Shown here: positions 1-7,842 of the stretch, in pieces
Layout of the letters: each line of letters starts with the position of its first letter
Position numbering within the stretch: the first letter of the stretch is position 1
From: a virus
Reading direction: 5' to 3' (one strand)
Length of the DNA stretch: 41,271 nt
Virus record (IMG/VR): IMGVR_UViG_3300010885_034267
Location: 1 to 41,271 of that record
Notes under the pieces: model-generated
Seen by the model: the letters and a program-made list of their open reading frames with translations, nothing else
What the model was told of the DNA's origin: nothing
Databases searched by the model: none
Program-made: the position numbers and the translations under genes

Positions 1-207
1 AACTTCTCTTCTAACTATCTTAGCATTATCAAAACTGGATACAATTCGTTCTACTTCAGAATATGTACTGAAATCTTCCCACTCATATACAACAATAAAC
101 ATTTCATCAACTATATCTTTATAATGATTTAATAAATGGTTTAAAGTATCAGTACGTGAGCCCGTAACCGTAAGTAACCTTATCTTTTCTTTTTCCTTAC
201 TTTTCAT
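1..207 (-). CDS. Partial gene, possible glycosyltransferase N-terminus
   Basis: Sixty-nine codons are open from an ATG at 205-207 to the left edge, so only the N-terminus is seen. After a basic start (MKSKEKEKIR), a beta strand LLTVTGSRTDTLNHLLNHY is followed by a second strand (DEMFIVVYEW) and a helix. This strand-helix-strand pattern with an early Arg resembles the nucleotide-binding start of GT-A (family 2-like) glycosyltransferases, but no DXD motif lies within the window. It follows the methyltransferase gene by 13 bases in the same direction and probably belongs to the same fibre-linked sugar-modification operon. The family assignment is an inference from a short fragment; the existence of the gene is well supported. 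Confidence 0.5.
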   Translation of the reverse strand, partial: MKSKEKEKIRLLTVTGSRTDTLNHLLNHYKDIVDEMFIVVYEWEDFSTYSEVERIVSSFDNAKIVRREV

Positions 208-220
208 TCTTAACTTTCTT

Positions 221-988
221 TTACTTTTTTGTTAGTATTGTCAATCCTGAAGTAGTAGCTTTCTTATTTTTTGTATCAAACATACGATAATTTTTTAACA
301 TTAACAAGTCCCATTCAGTATTTTTTCTTAATTCTTTAATAAAATTTGCTGGCCCATCAAATGGAACAAAATCTTTCTTAGCATCTTCAGTAACAATTAA
401 CGTATTATGGTAGTTGATATCGGTATCGTGTATGGATATAATTCCGTTCTCAGACATTATAGTTGAATACAAATCAAAATCTTGCTTAACTCCTTCATAA
501 GAATGGTCGCCATCGATGTGTAGGTAATCAATCTTAATATCTTGCCTAACAAAATAATCATAAAATGCTCTTTCAGATGTTTCCAAAATAACTTGCGGAC
601 AAAATGTTTGACGTAAAAAACTATTCTCATCTATCCAATCGGCAAACCCACCTACTCCGTTATTTGCATCAACTATAATTGTAGAACCAATATCTCCCCA
701 CTCAACTGAATTATTTCCATCAAAAATACCTTGCTCCCATAAATCTTTTCGTGATTGTGTCATAAGACGTGGAATGAACCCACCACCAGTTCCAATACAA
801 ACACATACCTTTGCTCTTGCGAATTGTATAAGTGAATATATCAACAACCCATCTCCTAAGTGAGTATCAGTTGCACCATGTGTCCATCGGTAAGCAACGG
901 GTTGTAGTTTAATATCTCCCGTTTCCGAATCAATAGTCTGATTGTTAGTCAGAAACTCTTTAATCAATTTATCGTTAAGTAGTTGCAT
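221..988 (-). CDS. Class I SAM-dependent methyltransferase (Methyltransf_24-like)
   Basis: This 255-residue protein probably moves a methyl group from S-adenosylmethionine to a small molecule or sugar. Residues about 60-70 carry the glycine-rich SAM loop (VCIGTGGGF). Residues about 153-190 carry a strand with YLHIDGDHSYEGVKQDF followed by IISIHDTD, the acidic pair and 'IDGDHSY' block typical of Methyltransf_24 proteins, often found in polysaccharide and glycan gene sets. The start ATG overlaps the end of the upstream glycosyltransferase gene by 25 bases, indicating translational coupling. Its position between two putative glycosyltransferases just downstream of the fibre suggests methylation of a glycan, perhaps on the virion or on the host surface; this is inference. 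The substrate is unknown. Confidence 0.75.
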   Translation of the reverse strand: MQLLNDKLIKEFLTNNQTIDSETGDIKLQPVAYRWTHGATDTHLGDGLLIYSLIQFARAKVCVCIGTGGGFIPRLMTQSRKDLWEQGIFDGNNSVEWGDIGSTIIVDANNGVGGFADWIDENSFLRQTFCPQVILETSERAFYDYFVRQDIKIDYLHIDGDHSYEGVKQDFDLYSTIMSENGIISIHDTDINYHNTLIVTEDAKKDFVPFDGPANFIKELRKNTEWDLLMLKNYRMFDTKNKKATTSGLTILTKK

Positions 989-1947
989 ATTTCAGTAACC
1001 CATTTATGTTTATTAGTATATACCTCTAGATTCGATTTTAAGTGGGTAAATTCCGATTTAGTGGTATCATCGTTATCTTCTATCATTCTGATATACTGAT
1101 GGTTAAATTCATTCTTATTTGATGCTCTATACCTATAATCTATATTACTCATCCAGTCCGAATGTAGTATCGGTAGTTTCCCACTATCAACTGCATCAAA
1201 GATTGCATAACCGAATGGTTCTTTGGTATAACACCCATGAAATATTTGAAAATCTTTATCAAAAAACTTATTGTGATATCGGTAATCAAATTCTAAAAAG
1301 GTATGCAGTTCAGTATTTATTCCAGAACCTTCTACCATTCTCCTATAATCATATTTATTCGAAAATATAAAACTTGGTAATCCATCTAAGAAATCTGCGT
1401 TCTTTCGTGTTTCGCATCTGGAAGCAAATCCTATCTGTTTGTTTTGTATTCCGTTAAATTGGATATTACGTTTGAACTGATAATAATTTGTTATTGTTTT
1501 TGTATTTGGATATAGTTTATGTATTGTATCACCTTCGTAACCAATCCAAATAATATTTTTAGAATTGTCCAAAATACTCCGTTGCCATTCCCAATCCAAC
1601 TTTGTCATAATATTCTCATACTCATTTTTCAATCCCAGCATATCGGGTATGAAAGCATGGACAAAGGTAGTATCGGTTTTATGTAACCATTTTTTTATAA
1701 TTGGATTTTCTTTGTATGCCGAATGTAAAAACACTATCTTATCACACTCACTTAGTATCCTATCGATTTCGACATCATTATTATAAGTGTAGATAGCAGT
1801 AGGTTCGGTAAGTAATGGACGACCATCTATTATCAACTTATATTCATCGGTAACCAATGGTAAAATATTCTCTACAAAATTATTGCACCAAATATCTGCA
1901 CCACCTATGATGTTTTTCCCGTAACCAGTTGTTATAAATATTGTCAT
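964..1947 (-). CDS. GT-B fold (GT4-like) glycosyltransferase
   Basis: This 327-residue protein resembles family 4 glycosyltransferases, which transfer a sugar from a nucleotide-sugar. The N-terminal half starts with a Rossmann strand and glycine loop (IFITTGYGKNIIGGADIW). The second half opens with IGFASRCETRKNADFL, similar to the 'vGR...KN' start of the C-terminal domain of GT4 enzymes. It ends with FHGCYTKEPFGYAIFDAV.SGKLPIL, which matches the 'E.fG...lEAma.G.Pvi' donor-binding motif. The start ATG overlaps the fibre stop codon by one base (TAATG), so it is probably translated with the fibre. It may glycosylate the fibre or another virion protein; the acceptor cannot be read from sequence. 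Class confidence is good, acceptor confidence low. Confidence 0.75.
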   Translation of the reverse strand: MTIFITTGYGKNIIGGADIWCNNFVENILPLVTDEYKLIIDGRPLLTEPTAIYTYNNDVEIDRILSECDKIVFLHSAYKENPIIKKWLHKTDTTFVHAFIPDMLGLKNEYENIMTKLDWEWQRSILDNSKNIIWIGYEGDTIHKLYPNTKTITNYYQFKRNIQFNGIQNKQIGFASRCETRKNADFLDGLPSFIFSNKYDYRRMVEGSGINTELHTFLEFDYRYHNKFFDKDFQIFHGCYTKEPFGYAIFDAVDSGKLPILHSDWMSNIDYRYRASNKNEFNHQYIRMIEDNDDTTKSEFTHLKSNLEVYTNKHKWVTEICNYLTIN

Positions 1948-4900
1948 TATAACGATGCTCCCAATGTTAATGGTCTATAATTAGTACCATCAAACCAGCA
2001 AGGCCCATTTGCTCCAATTAATATAAAACAATACGCAGGTGGATTAGATAATCCGGCTGCTATTTTATTTGTATACGAAGTAGTCAATCCAAGTGTCATA
2101 GCGCCTAACCCATGTGAGTTACCTGTAATCACACCATTAAAACAATCCAAAAATCCCGTAGCACCTTTTAATGATAGTGCACCATTTTCAATAACTACAC
2201 CATTTGTAGAACTATCAATCGGTCCAATCGTTACTTGCCTATTTCCACTAAAATCGTATATATTTAAACCAGTATTATCAAGTCTTGCATTTCCAGGAAA
2301 TACACCAACAGAACCACTCATTTCAATCACACCTCCCGTAATAGTAGCAGTTGATGTAATGTTTCCACTAAAGTTACCAGCGGTTGCGTTAATAGTTCCT
2401 TTTACATCTAAACTAGTACCATCCCACTTTAAATAATTAGTTGTACCATTAACTGCACTGAACTTTGCAGTTCCACCATTCATACCCATAAATAATCCGT
2501 TTAAACCATATCCTTGTGAACCTATTGTTCCAGATTGCCCTATTGAGATATATGGTGAAGTCCCACTACCTGCCAATGTTATATTTGCAGAAGCTACACC
2601 ACCATTATTATTTGTACCAATATTTAATGTGTTTTTAACAAATGATTCGTCAAATATTGCAATCTTAGCTGCTACAAAGAAATCCGCAGTTCCTAAACTT
2701 TCCCAATACGTTGTATTCGTAGGAGATGTACCAACCGGTGGCGCTGCTTTGGTTGCGTAATATGTACCACTTAATAATACGGCATCTCGTCTACCATTTG
2801 AAATATCAAATTGGTATGAACGACCAGAATTCCATTCGCCTGTAAATACAATACCTGGACCTGTACTTCCATCGAGTGCAACTGATACTATGTGAGTTTG
2901 TGAAACTGATACGATTGTTCCAACTGAGTTTTTGTATCTAACGGTAAACGATACAGTAGTTCCACCCATAGTTGATGGTGTAGTTGGCGTAACAGTACCA
3001 CTACTATTTGAACCACCGGTTATAGATGTTACATCGAATGTATTAATAGAACCAACTCCCGTTGAGTATGAATATGATGTCCCACTCTCAACAACTGATA
3101 TTGTAAAGTTAACAGGAGTACCATATGCACCTGCTATTGATTTTGAAACCGTCTGACTTGCTGGTGATATTGTTATTACCGTTCCATTGACACCATTTGA
3201 ACCATTAGTTCCATTAGTTCCGTTAGTTCCATTAGAACCAGCTGCACCGTCGGCACCAGCGGCCCCTTGTGCCGATACACTAACTTTGTGTGTTTTTGAA
3301 ATATTACCAGTAGTTCCTTCTGAGTTTTTATAATATATTACTAAGTTTACCGTTGTACCACTTACCGATGATGGCGTAGTCGGTGTAACTGTTCCACTAC
3401 TATTCGAGCCACCACTTGATACGGATACATAATATGTACTATTTGAACTAAGTCCTGCATTATAACTATAATTTCCAGCACCTTCATTTGCCGTAACTGT
3501 AAATGTTGCCGCTGATGCGTACCCGCCCATAGTTGTATATTCTACCGCTTGCGTTTCGGAAGATAATAATGCCACCGTTGTTGGAGATGCTGTTTTTGCT
3601 TTGGAATAGGTTACAACTTTTGTTACATCTGTTGTAGTTCCTCTACCATCTTTGTATCTAACTACTAATGATAATGAACCACTATCTGCCGATAATGCAG
3701 TAATTCCATAAGTAGCATCAGTTGGAGCAGTATTAACGGGAGTACAACCAGTACCCGTTGCTGATATAATATCCCATCGATTATTTGTAGATAAACCTTC
3801 TTGTCGTGTAATATCTTCACCACCAACTTTAACACTCACCACTCCGTTTGTTAAGGAGAATGCACCAGCTGCTACATATCCAGTAGAAAGTGATGGAAGT
3901 GTTGTATTTTCATTTGAAAGGTTTACAGAAATCTGTGCTTCGGATATTACAGGTGCGATACTAATTTCATCGGAATATAATACACCATTTAAATCATATG
4001 CGGAAAATGTATATTTTGTAGTACCACTATTGTATTGGTAATTTGTAGATTGCCCTGCCGTTAATGTGTATGTTGCAACGCCAGATGAAGTACCAACATA
4101 TGTTAAATCAGGTCCACTTCCAGTTTTTGTTACAGAAATGGTATTTGTTAAACTTCCTAAGTTCTGCCTCTTAACTAATATCGTAGCAGTTTGAGAAGAT
4201 GGAGTAGGTGCTAAATCCGTCATCTTATAGAAGAACTGATTTCTATCTACCGATGCAAATAATCCTTTTCCTTTATCACCTTTTAATATTGCATCAATTG
4301 TTACCGAAGATGTGAATGGTCCGTCTGTTGTAATCAATGAGAAATCATAATGAGATTGTCCAATATCATATGAATAACCATCCACCGATGATAGATGGGT
4401 TGAAGAAGTTGCGTACAACCGATATACCGATGCATTTCCAATACTACCTTGACTAACTAATGGTGGTGGAGAACCAACTTCTGAACCAGAGTATATAGTT
4501 AATCCTACTCCCGTATAAGATGGAAGATTTTGTTGAACTAATCGTATATCTATATAATCATCAACTATCGAAGATTTATTATTATCATCTGGATCATATG
4601 TGAAATTGTTCTTATCAGCAGTTGCATAGAATAATCTAGCTGGAGCACCTTGGTCAATTCGGAATACCGTAAAGTATCGGTTTATACCATCACAACTTGC
4701 CGTATACGATACAGCACCAACCGTAGTACCACTTAATGAACCAGTGAACGATTGTAATGTTAATTTCTTTGTATCATCATCAACATATGTTAATCCACCC
4801 GGTTGTGGAGAACCAGAAATTACATTTCCGTTTGTATCAAATGAACTTGAATTAAATACTACTGCTCCCGATAATGCCGTCTTAACATAATCAATCGTAA

Positions 4901-6656
4901 TAAATTGTGGAAATACAGATGATGTTGAAAAGTTGAAAGCCGTACTGGATACATTTAATTGTAAATCTTTTTTTATTGCTATATCGTTACCACCTGTAAA
5001 TGTATATGATTTTTCTAACTTAACAGGTACATAATTATTATTTATATCGTATATTTCAAAACGGAAATCAAATGTTTCACCAGTAATTTTTACGGGTACA
5101 TTCACACTTAATGAAATCTCATTCGGAGAAAAAGAAGATTCTTGCGATGCTCTTAAACTAATATCTGCAATCTGCCATAATCCACCTCTAACTAAAAATA
5201 CTAATTGACCATTACCATCCGCATCTGGCTTAAAGTTTATCTGTTGTTTATCATATTTTCTAAATGCAGTATTTGTACTTAACTCCAATACTCGTTTACC
5301 ATAATCATTTGTAGATTTCGTATTTACAAAAGCCGAACCACTCAAATATACTTCAATGTTTCCATACCCATCTGTTGCAGAGTTTAATAATGGAGTGAAA
5401 TCTAATTGGTATTCCGTATTCTTTATGAAATTAATTGTATTCAATGTATAAAACTTAAATAACCCAGTTTCAACATATGAATCCGATGTCGGAGTTAACA
5501 CCACCGATTTTAATAATCTACTATTATCAATAGAACTTGTAACAGTTGTACTCAATGGTGATGATGTCCAAAATGTATTCAGAACTGGAGTGCTAAACAT
5601 ACCAGTTCGTACATTTAATATATTTTCAAATGAACCCGTCTGTAATATTTCAGCACTTTCTAATTGTACATCTTCTAATAACTGAAAATCACCTAAATCG
5701 TTTTTACTACTTCCATATATCTTAATCCTATACGCATCTCCACTAAATGTTTCCAAATCGGTTAACTTAATAGATGCGAATGAAGAACTAACACTTGAAT
5801 TAGATACCGTAGCATCTTCTGAATATGATAGTGTGAATGATGCGCTTGTAAATGATTTTACTGACTGATATGATGGTGAAATTGAACTAGTTTGGTAATA
5901 TGGTATGTTTACAAAAGAAGTTTTATCAGTAGTAACATCAGTTAATATAGGAGCATAACTACTACCTAACCCAGTTATGTTAATAGTGCTACCTTCCATT
6001 GATTGTGAAAATATATTACTACCATTCATCGAAAGTTCATATCGTAGAATCCCTTTGAATTGCTTATAATCAGCACCCTCTATTGGATTTTGTGCAGTAC
6101 CATTTATAGAACCGGAAATTACTCTTGTAATTACTGAACGATTGTATATTGGAAGTACGGATTCTGTTATATCGATTTTAGGTCTTCTATAAAAACGAAT
6201 CTTTGTGGTATTGGCAAGTAATGGGTTTACATTTACTCTTTTCTCCCATTTTACATTATAGGTATCTTTCCAATTATCAGGAGTAGGAACACTAATACCA
6301 GTCGATGTAACATATTCACTTAACTCACCTAATATAGTAATTGTGCAAGGTCCGAATGAAGTATCTGGATAAATGTAAACAGAAACTACCTTAGATGTTC
6401 CTTCATAATACTCCGGAATACCTTCACCTGGTTCATTATATATTATCTTTCCTTGAGAATCTCTAACTTGTACCTTTACAACGGTATCTGCAACCAATTC
6501 CGAAGAACCTTGTATTAGAAAAGCGTTTTTACCACCAGAAAAAGTTGCAGGTAGTTCGGTAATGTTAAAGTATCTACTATTTGGTTCAGTATCGTTAACT
6601 AAAACATTTATATTCTCTAAACGTTCATCAAACAGAGTTTTTTTAAGTATAGCCAT
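1947..6656 (-). CDS. Long tail fibre / receptor-binding protein with collagen-like stretch
   Basis: This 1569-residue, Ser/Thr/Asn/Gly-rich beta-type protein is a likely tail fibre or adhesin. About residues 1-170 look like a virion-attachment region. The middle holds beta-sandwich-like segments with short 'YK(N/D)S.GT' strands. Three related domains occur at about 900-1240; two share the 15-residue string GGSNSSGTVTPTTPS. Between those two lies a collagen-like run of about nine Gly-X-Y triplets (GAAGADGAAG then SNGTNGTNG). The C-terminal third has GTIN.TAGNFSGNI-type strands, as in fibre tips, and ends FDGTNYRPLTLGASL. It is the first gene after the single plus-strand gene, and a TATTTATA element lies 21 bases upstream. 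It probably recognises the host surface. The receptor is unknown and no enzymatic motif was seen. Confidence 0.7.
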   Translation of the reverse strand: MAILKKTLFDERLENINVLVNDTEPNSRYFNITELPATFSGGKNAFLIQGSSELVADTVVKVQVRDSQGKIIYNEPGEGIPEYYEGTSKVVSVYIYPDTSFGPCTITILGELSEYVTSTGISVPTPDNWKDTYNVKWEKRVNVNPLLANTTKIRFYRRPKIDITESVLPIYNRSVITRVISGSINGTAQNPIEGADYKQFKGILRYELSMNGSNIFSQSMEGSTINITGLGSSYAPILTDVTTDKTSFVNIPYYQTSSISPSYQSVKSFTSASFTLSYSEDATVSNSSVSSSFASIKLTDLETFSGDAYRIKIYGSSKNDLGDFQLLEDVQLESAEILQTGSFENILNVRTGMFSTPVLNTFWTSSPLSTTVTSSIDNSRLLKSVVLTPTSDSYVETGLFKFYTLNTINFIKNTEYQLDFTPLLNSATDGYGNIEVYLSGSAFVNTKSTNDYGKRVLELSTNTAFRKYDKQQINFKPDADGNGQLVFLVRGGLWQIADISLRASQESSFSPNEISLSVNVPVKITGETFDFRFEIYDINNNYVPVKLEKSYTFTGGNDIAIKKDLQLNVSSTAFNFSTSSVFPQFITIDYVKTALSGAVVFNSSSFDTNGNVISGSPQPGGLTYVDDDTKKLTLQSFTGSLSGTTVGAVSYTASCDGINRYFTVFRIDQGAPARLFYATADKNNFTYDPDDNNKSSIVDDYIDIRLVQQNLPSYTGVGLTIYSGSEVGSPPPLVSQGSIGNASVYRLYATSSTHLSSVDGYSYDIGQSHYDFSLITTDGPFTSSVTIDAILKGDKGKGLFASVDRNQFFYKMTDLAPTPSSQTATILVKRQNLGSLTNTISVTKTGSGPDLTYVGTSSGVATYTLTAGQSTNYQYNSGTTKYTFSAYDLNGVLYSDEISIAPVISEAQISVNLSNENTTLPSLSTGYVAAGAFSLTNGVVSVKVGGEDITRQEGLSTNNRWDIISATGTGCTPVNTAPTDATYGITALSADSGSLSLVVRYKDGRGTTTDVTKVVTYSKAKTASPTTVALLSSETQAVEYTTMGGYASAATFTVTANEGAGNYSYNAGLSSNSTYYVSVSSGGSNSSGTVTPTTPSSVSGTTVNLVIYYKNSEGTTGNISKTHKVSVSAQGAAGADGAAGSNGTNGTNGTNGSNGVNGTVITISPASQTVSKSIAGAYGTPVNFTISVVESGTSYSYSTGVGSINTFDVTSITGGSNSSGTVTPTTPSTMGGTTVSFTVRYKNSVGTIVSVSQTHIVSVALDGSTGPGIVFTGEWNSGRSYQFDISNGRRDAVLLSGTYYATKAAPPVGTSPTNTTYWESLGTADFFVAAKIAIFDESFVKNTLNIGTNNNGGVASANITLAGSGTSPYISIGQSGTIGSQGYGLNGLFMGMNGGTAKFSAVNGTTNYLKWDGTSLDVKGTINATAGNFSGNITSTATITGGVIEMSGSVGVFPGNARLDNTGLNIYDFSGNRQVTIGPIDSSTNGVVIENGALSLKGATGFLDCFNGVITGNSHGLGAMTLGLTTSYTNKIAAGLSNPPAYCFILIGANGPCWFDGTNYRPLTLGASL
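3180..3270 (-). repeat. Collagen-like Gly-X-Y repeat inside the fibre gene
   Basis: The coding strand carries near-perfect 9-base units (GGAACTAAT variants) encoding successive Gly-Thr-Asn and Gly-Ser-Asn triplets, preceded by Ala-rich Gly-Ala-Asp and Gly-Ala-Ala triplets. Such runs form trimeric triple-helical spacers in phage fibres and can change length by slippage. The repeat separates two duplicated beta domains. Confidence 0.8.
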
Positions 6657-6677
6657 AGCATCAATAGTTTATTTAGC

Positions 6678-6685
6678 TATAAATA
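6678..6685 (-). promoter_or_regulatory. TATTTATA element, candidate late promoter of the fibre gene
   Basis: Read on the coding strand this is AATATTTATAGC, ending 21 bases before the fibre ATG in a non-coding divergent region. The same octamer at similar spacing precedes genes starting at 13206, 16392, 21574 and 39823, and a close variant precedes 28550. Promoter function is inferred. Confidence 0.5.
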
Positions 6686-6751
6686 TTCCCAAAAAATAAA
6701 TTAGTAGATATTTATTTTAGAAATATAAAATAATCTAAAGAAATAGATGTT

Positions 6752-6937
6752 ATGAAATACGCAATGATTCAAATAAAAAAAGAAACCCACGAACTTCTCA
6801 AAAATTATTGTGAAGAACATGGGTTCAAAATTGGTAGCCTTGTTGAAAACTTAGTTAAGAAACATATTGTAGTAAATAACCCACAATCTGGTACACTAAG
6901 AGCTGATAAGATAATTACTAAAAGTCAATCTTACTAA
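6752..6937 (+). CDS. Small ribbon-helix-helix-like phage protein
   Basis: This is the only plus-strand gene in the window, 61 residues long. The first 40 residues fit an Arc/MetJ-type ribbon-helix-helix plan: a short strand (AMIQIKKE), a helix (THELLKNYCEEH), a turn with Gly (GFKIG) and a second helix (SLVENLVKKHI). A 20-residue polar tail follows. Small proteins with this plan are common in phages and usually bind DNA, often as repressors, but DNA binding here is inferred. It diverges from the fibre gene across a 95-base AT-rich gap and converges tail-to-tail, with a 20-base overlap, on the endonuclease gene. A TATTTATT sequence in its own orientation lies at 6709-6716. The opposite strand and the neighbours suggest it arrived separately or regulates the adjacent genes. 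Confidence 0.6.
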   Translation: MKYAMIQIKKETHELLKNYCEEHGFKIGSLVENLVKKHIVVNNPQSGTLRADKIITKSQSY

Positions 6938-7682
6938 ATCCGTTTACTATATCATCCATATGAGTGGCTTCGGTAATTCGTATGAACTTACATTTTAATA
7001 TATTTTCTATTTCACGTTGTCTTATATAATCCTTCTCTCTTAAATCGCCTTTTGAATTAAAATGACGTGGTTCATCGTATTCGTATACGATATTATTGTC
7101 TGCATCGTACCCATCTACCCAATAATACAATTCACTAATAAAATATTCTCCACCATTATTACCATGCTGTATTTTAGTATTGGTTCTTTTGGATATTAAA
7201 TCAAATATATCACACGCCGATTTATTATAATTTGGTATAAACCCGGATAATCCTTTTAATTTTCGTTGTTCTATTATAGATTTTCTAAGTTTCATCCTAC
7301 CATTATCCGAAATCTTCCAGTTTATATCGGATTTATTGTGCGGGCCAAATATATGTGGATTATTATTATTTAATGTTTGTCTAATACTTACTTTCTTTCT
7401 ATAATCATCCGATTGTACCGCTTTAATTTGATTTTCCATCATTTTATTATAATGAATTGGATTTTTCATAGCACTATTATCGCCCGATTTGGTCTCTTTG
7501 TTTATTTGCCTAATTCGTTCAATGTGCCAATCAGTCCGCAGTGGTGCATCTGGGAATTCAATCTTATACTGCTTAACTGTTATATTTGAACATTTTACTA
7601 AATGCTTTTCAGTTATTTGATGAAAATTTTGTTTACATTTCAAACATTTAATCTGTTGATTTCTGTTTAGACTTTTGTTCAT
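6918..7682 (-). CDS. Putative homing endonuclease with Vsr/EDxHD-like nuclease domain
   Basis: A 254-residue protein. The N-terminus has a Zn-finger-like or MucR-like module (CLKCKQNF..I...HLVKC) followed by TVKQYKIEFPDAPL, a combination seen at the start of phage homing endonucleases. A basic Asn/Lys-rich linker follows, with GDNSAMKNPIHYNKM resembling NUMOD-type DNA-binding repeats. The C-terminal 80 residues hold YYWVDGYDADNNIVYEYDE, then H, KDYIRQREIE and CKFIRI. This is the order expected for a Vsr-like or DUF559-type PD-(D/E)XK nuclease of the EDxHD group, which would cut DNA to spread its own gene. The start overlaps a 51-codon frame that itself looks like a homing-endonuclease N-terminal module. 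Nuclease family confidence is moderate; mobility is inferred. Confidence 0.65.
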   Translation of the reverse strand: MNKSLNRNQQIKCLKCKQNFHQITEKHLVKCSNITVKQYKIEFPDAPLRTDWHIERIRQINKETKSGDNSAMKNPIHYNKMMENQIKAVQSDDYRKKVSIRQTLNNNNPHIFGPHNKSDINWKISDNGRMKLRKSIIEQRKLKGLSGFIPNYNKSACDIFDLISKRTNTKIQHGNNGGEYFISELYYWVDGYDADNNIVYEYDEPRHFNSKGDLREKDYIRQREIENILKCKFIRITEATHMDDIVNGFSKIDF

Positions 7683-7803
7683 AATATTTATTCATTATTT
7701 TTTTATTTATTCGTTCCTTATTACGATGGTAATATTCTTTAGACCACTCTCTCTGAGCATTTAATTTGTCTATTTCTGTTTTGTATTTCTTAATTCTTCC
7801 CAT
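7648..7803 (-). CDS. 51-residue basic peptide with HNH-endonuclease-like N-terminal motif
   Basis: ATG at 7801-7803 opens a 51-codon frame ending in TAA at 7648-7650, overlapping the start of the endonuclease gene by 35 bases in a different frame. The peptide is very basic and carries WSKEYYHRNKERINKKI followed by KYYEQK. This Trp/Tyr/Lys pattern is common at the N-terminus of phage HNH and related homing endonucleases. It may be a separate small DNA-binding protein or a leader separated by frameshift from the 254-residue nuclease. A TATTTATA element sits 4 bases upstream of its ATG. The reading frame is clear; expression is inferred. Confidence 0.5.
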   Translation of the reverse strand: MGRIKKYKTEIDKLNAQREWSKEYYHRNKERINKKIMNKYYEQKSKQKSTD

Positions 7804-7807
7804 CGTA

Positions 7808-7815
7808 TATAAATA
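7808..7815 (-). promoter_or_regulatory. TATTTATA element before the endonuclease locus
   Basis: On the coding strand it reads GTTATATTTATATACG, ending 4 bases before the ATG of the 51-residue frame. If it is a -10 element, the transcript would start at or inside the start codon (leaderless), as also inferred for 14459 and 34835. Confidence 0.35.
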
Positions 7816-7842
7816 TAACTAAAATAAAAAAACTAAAATAAA

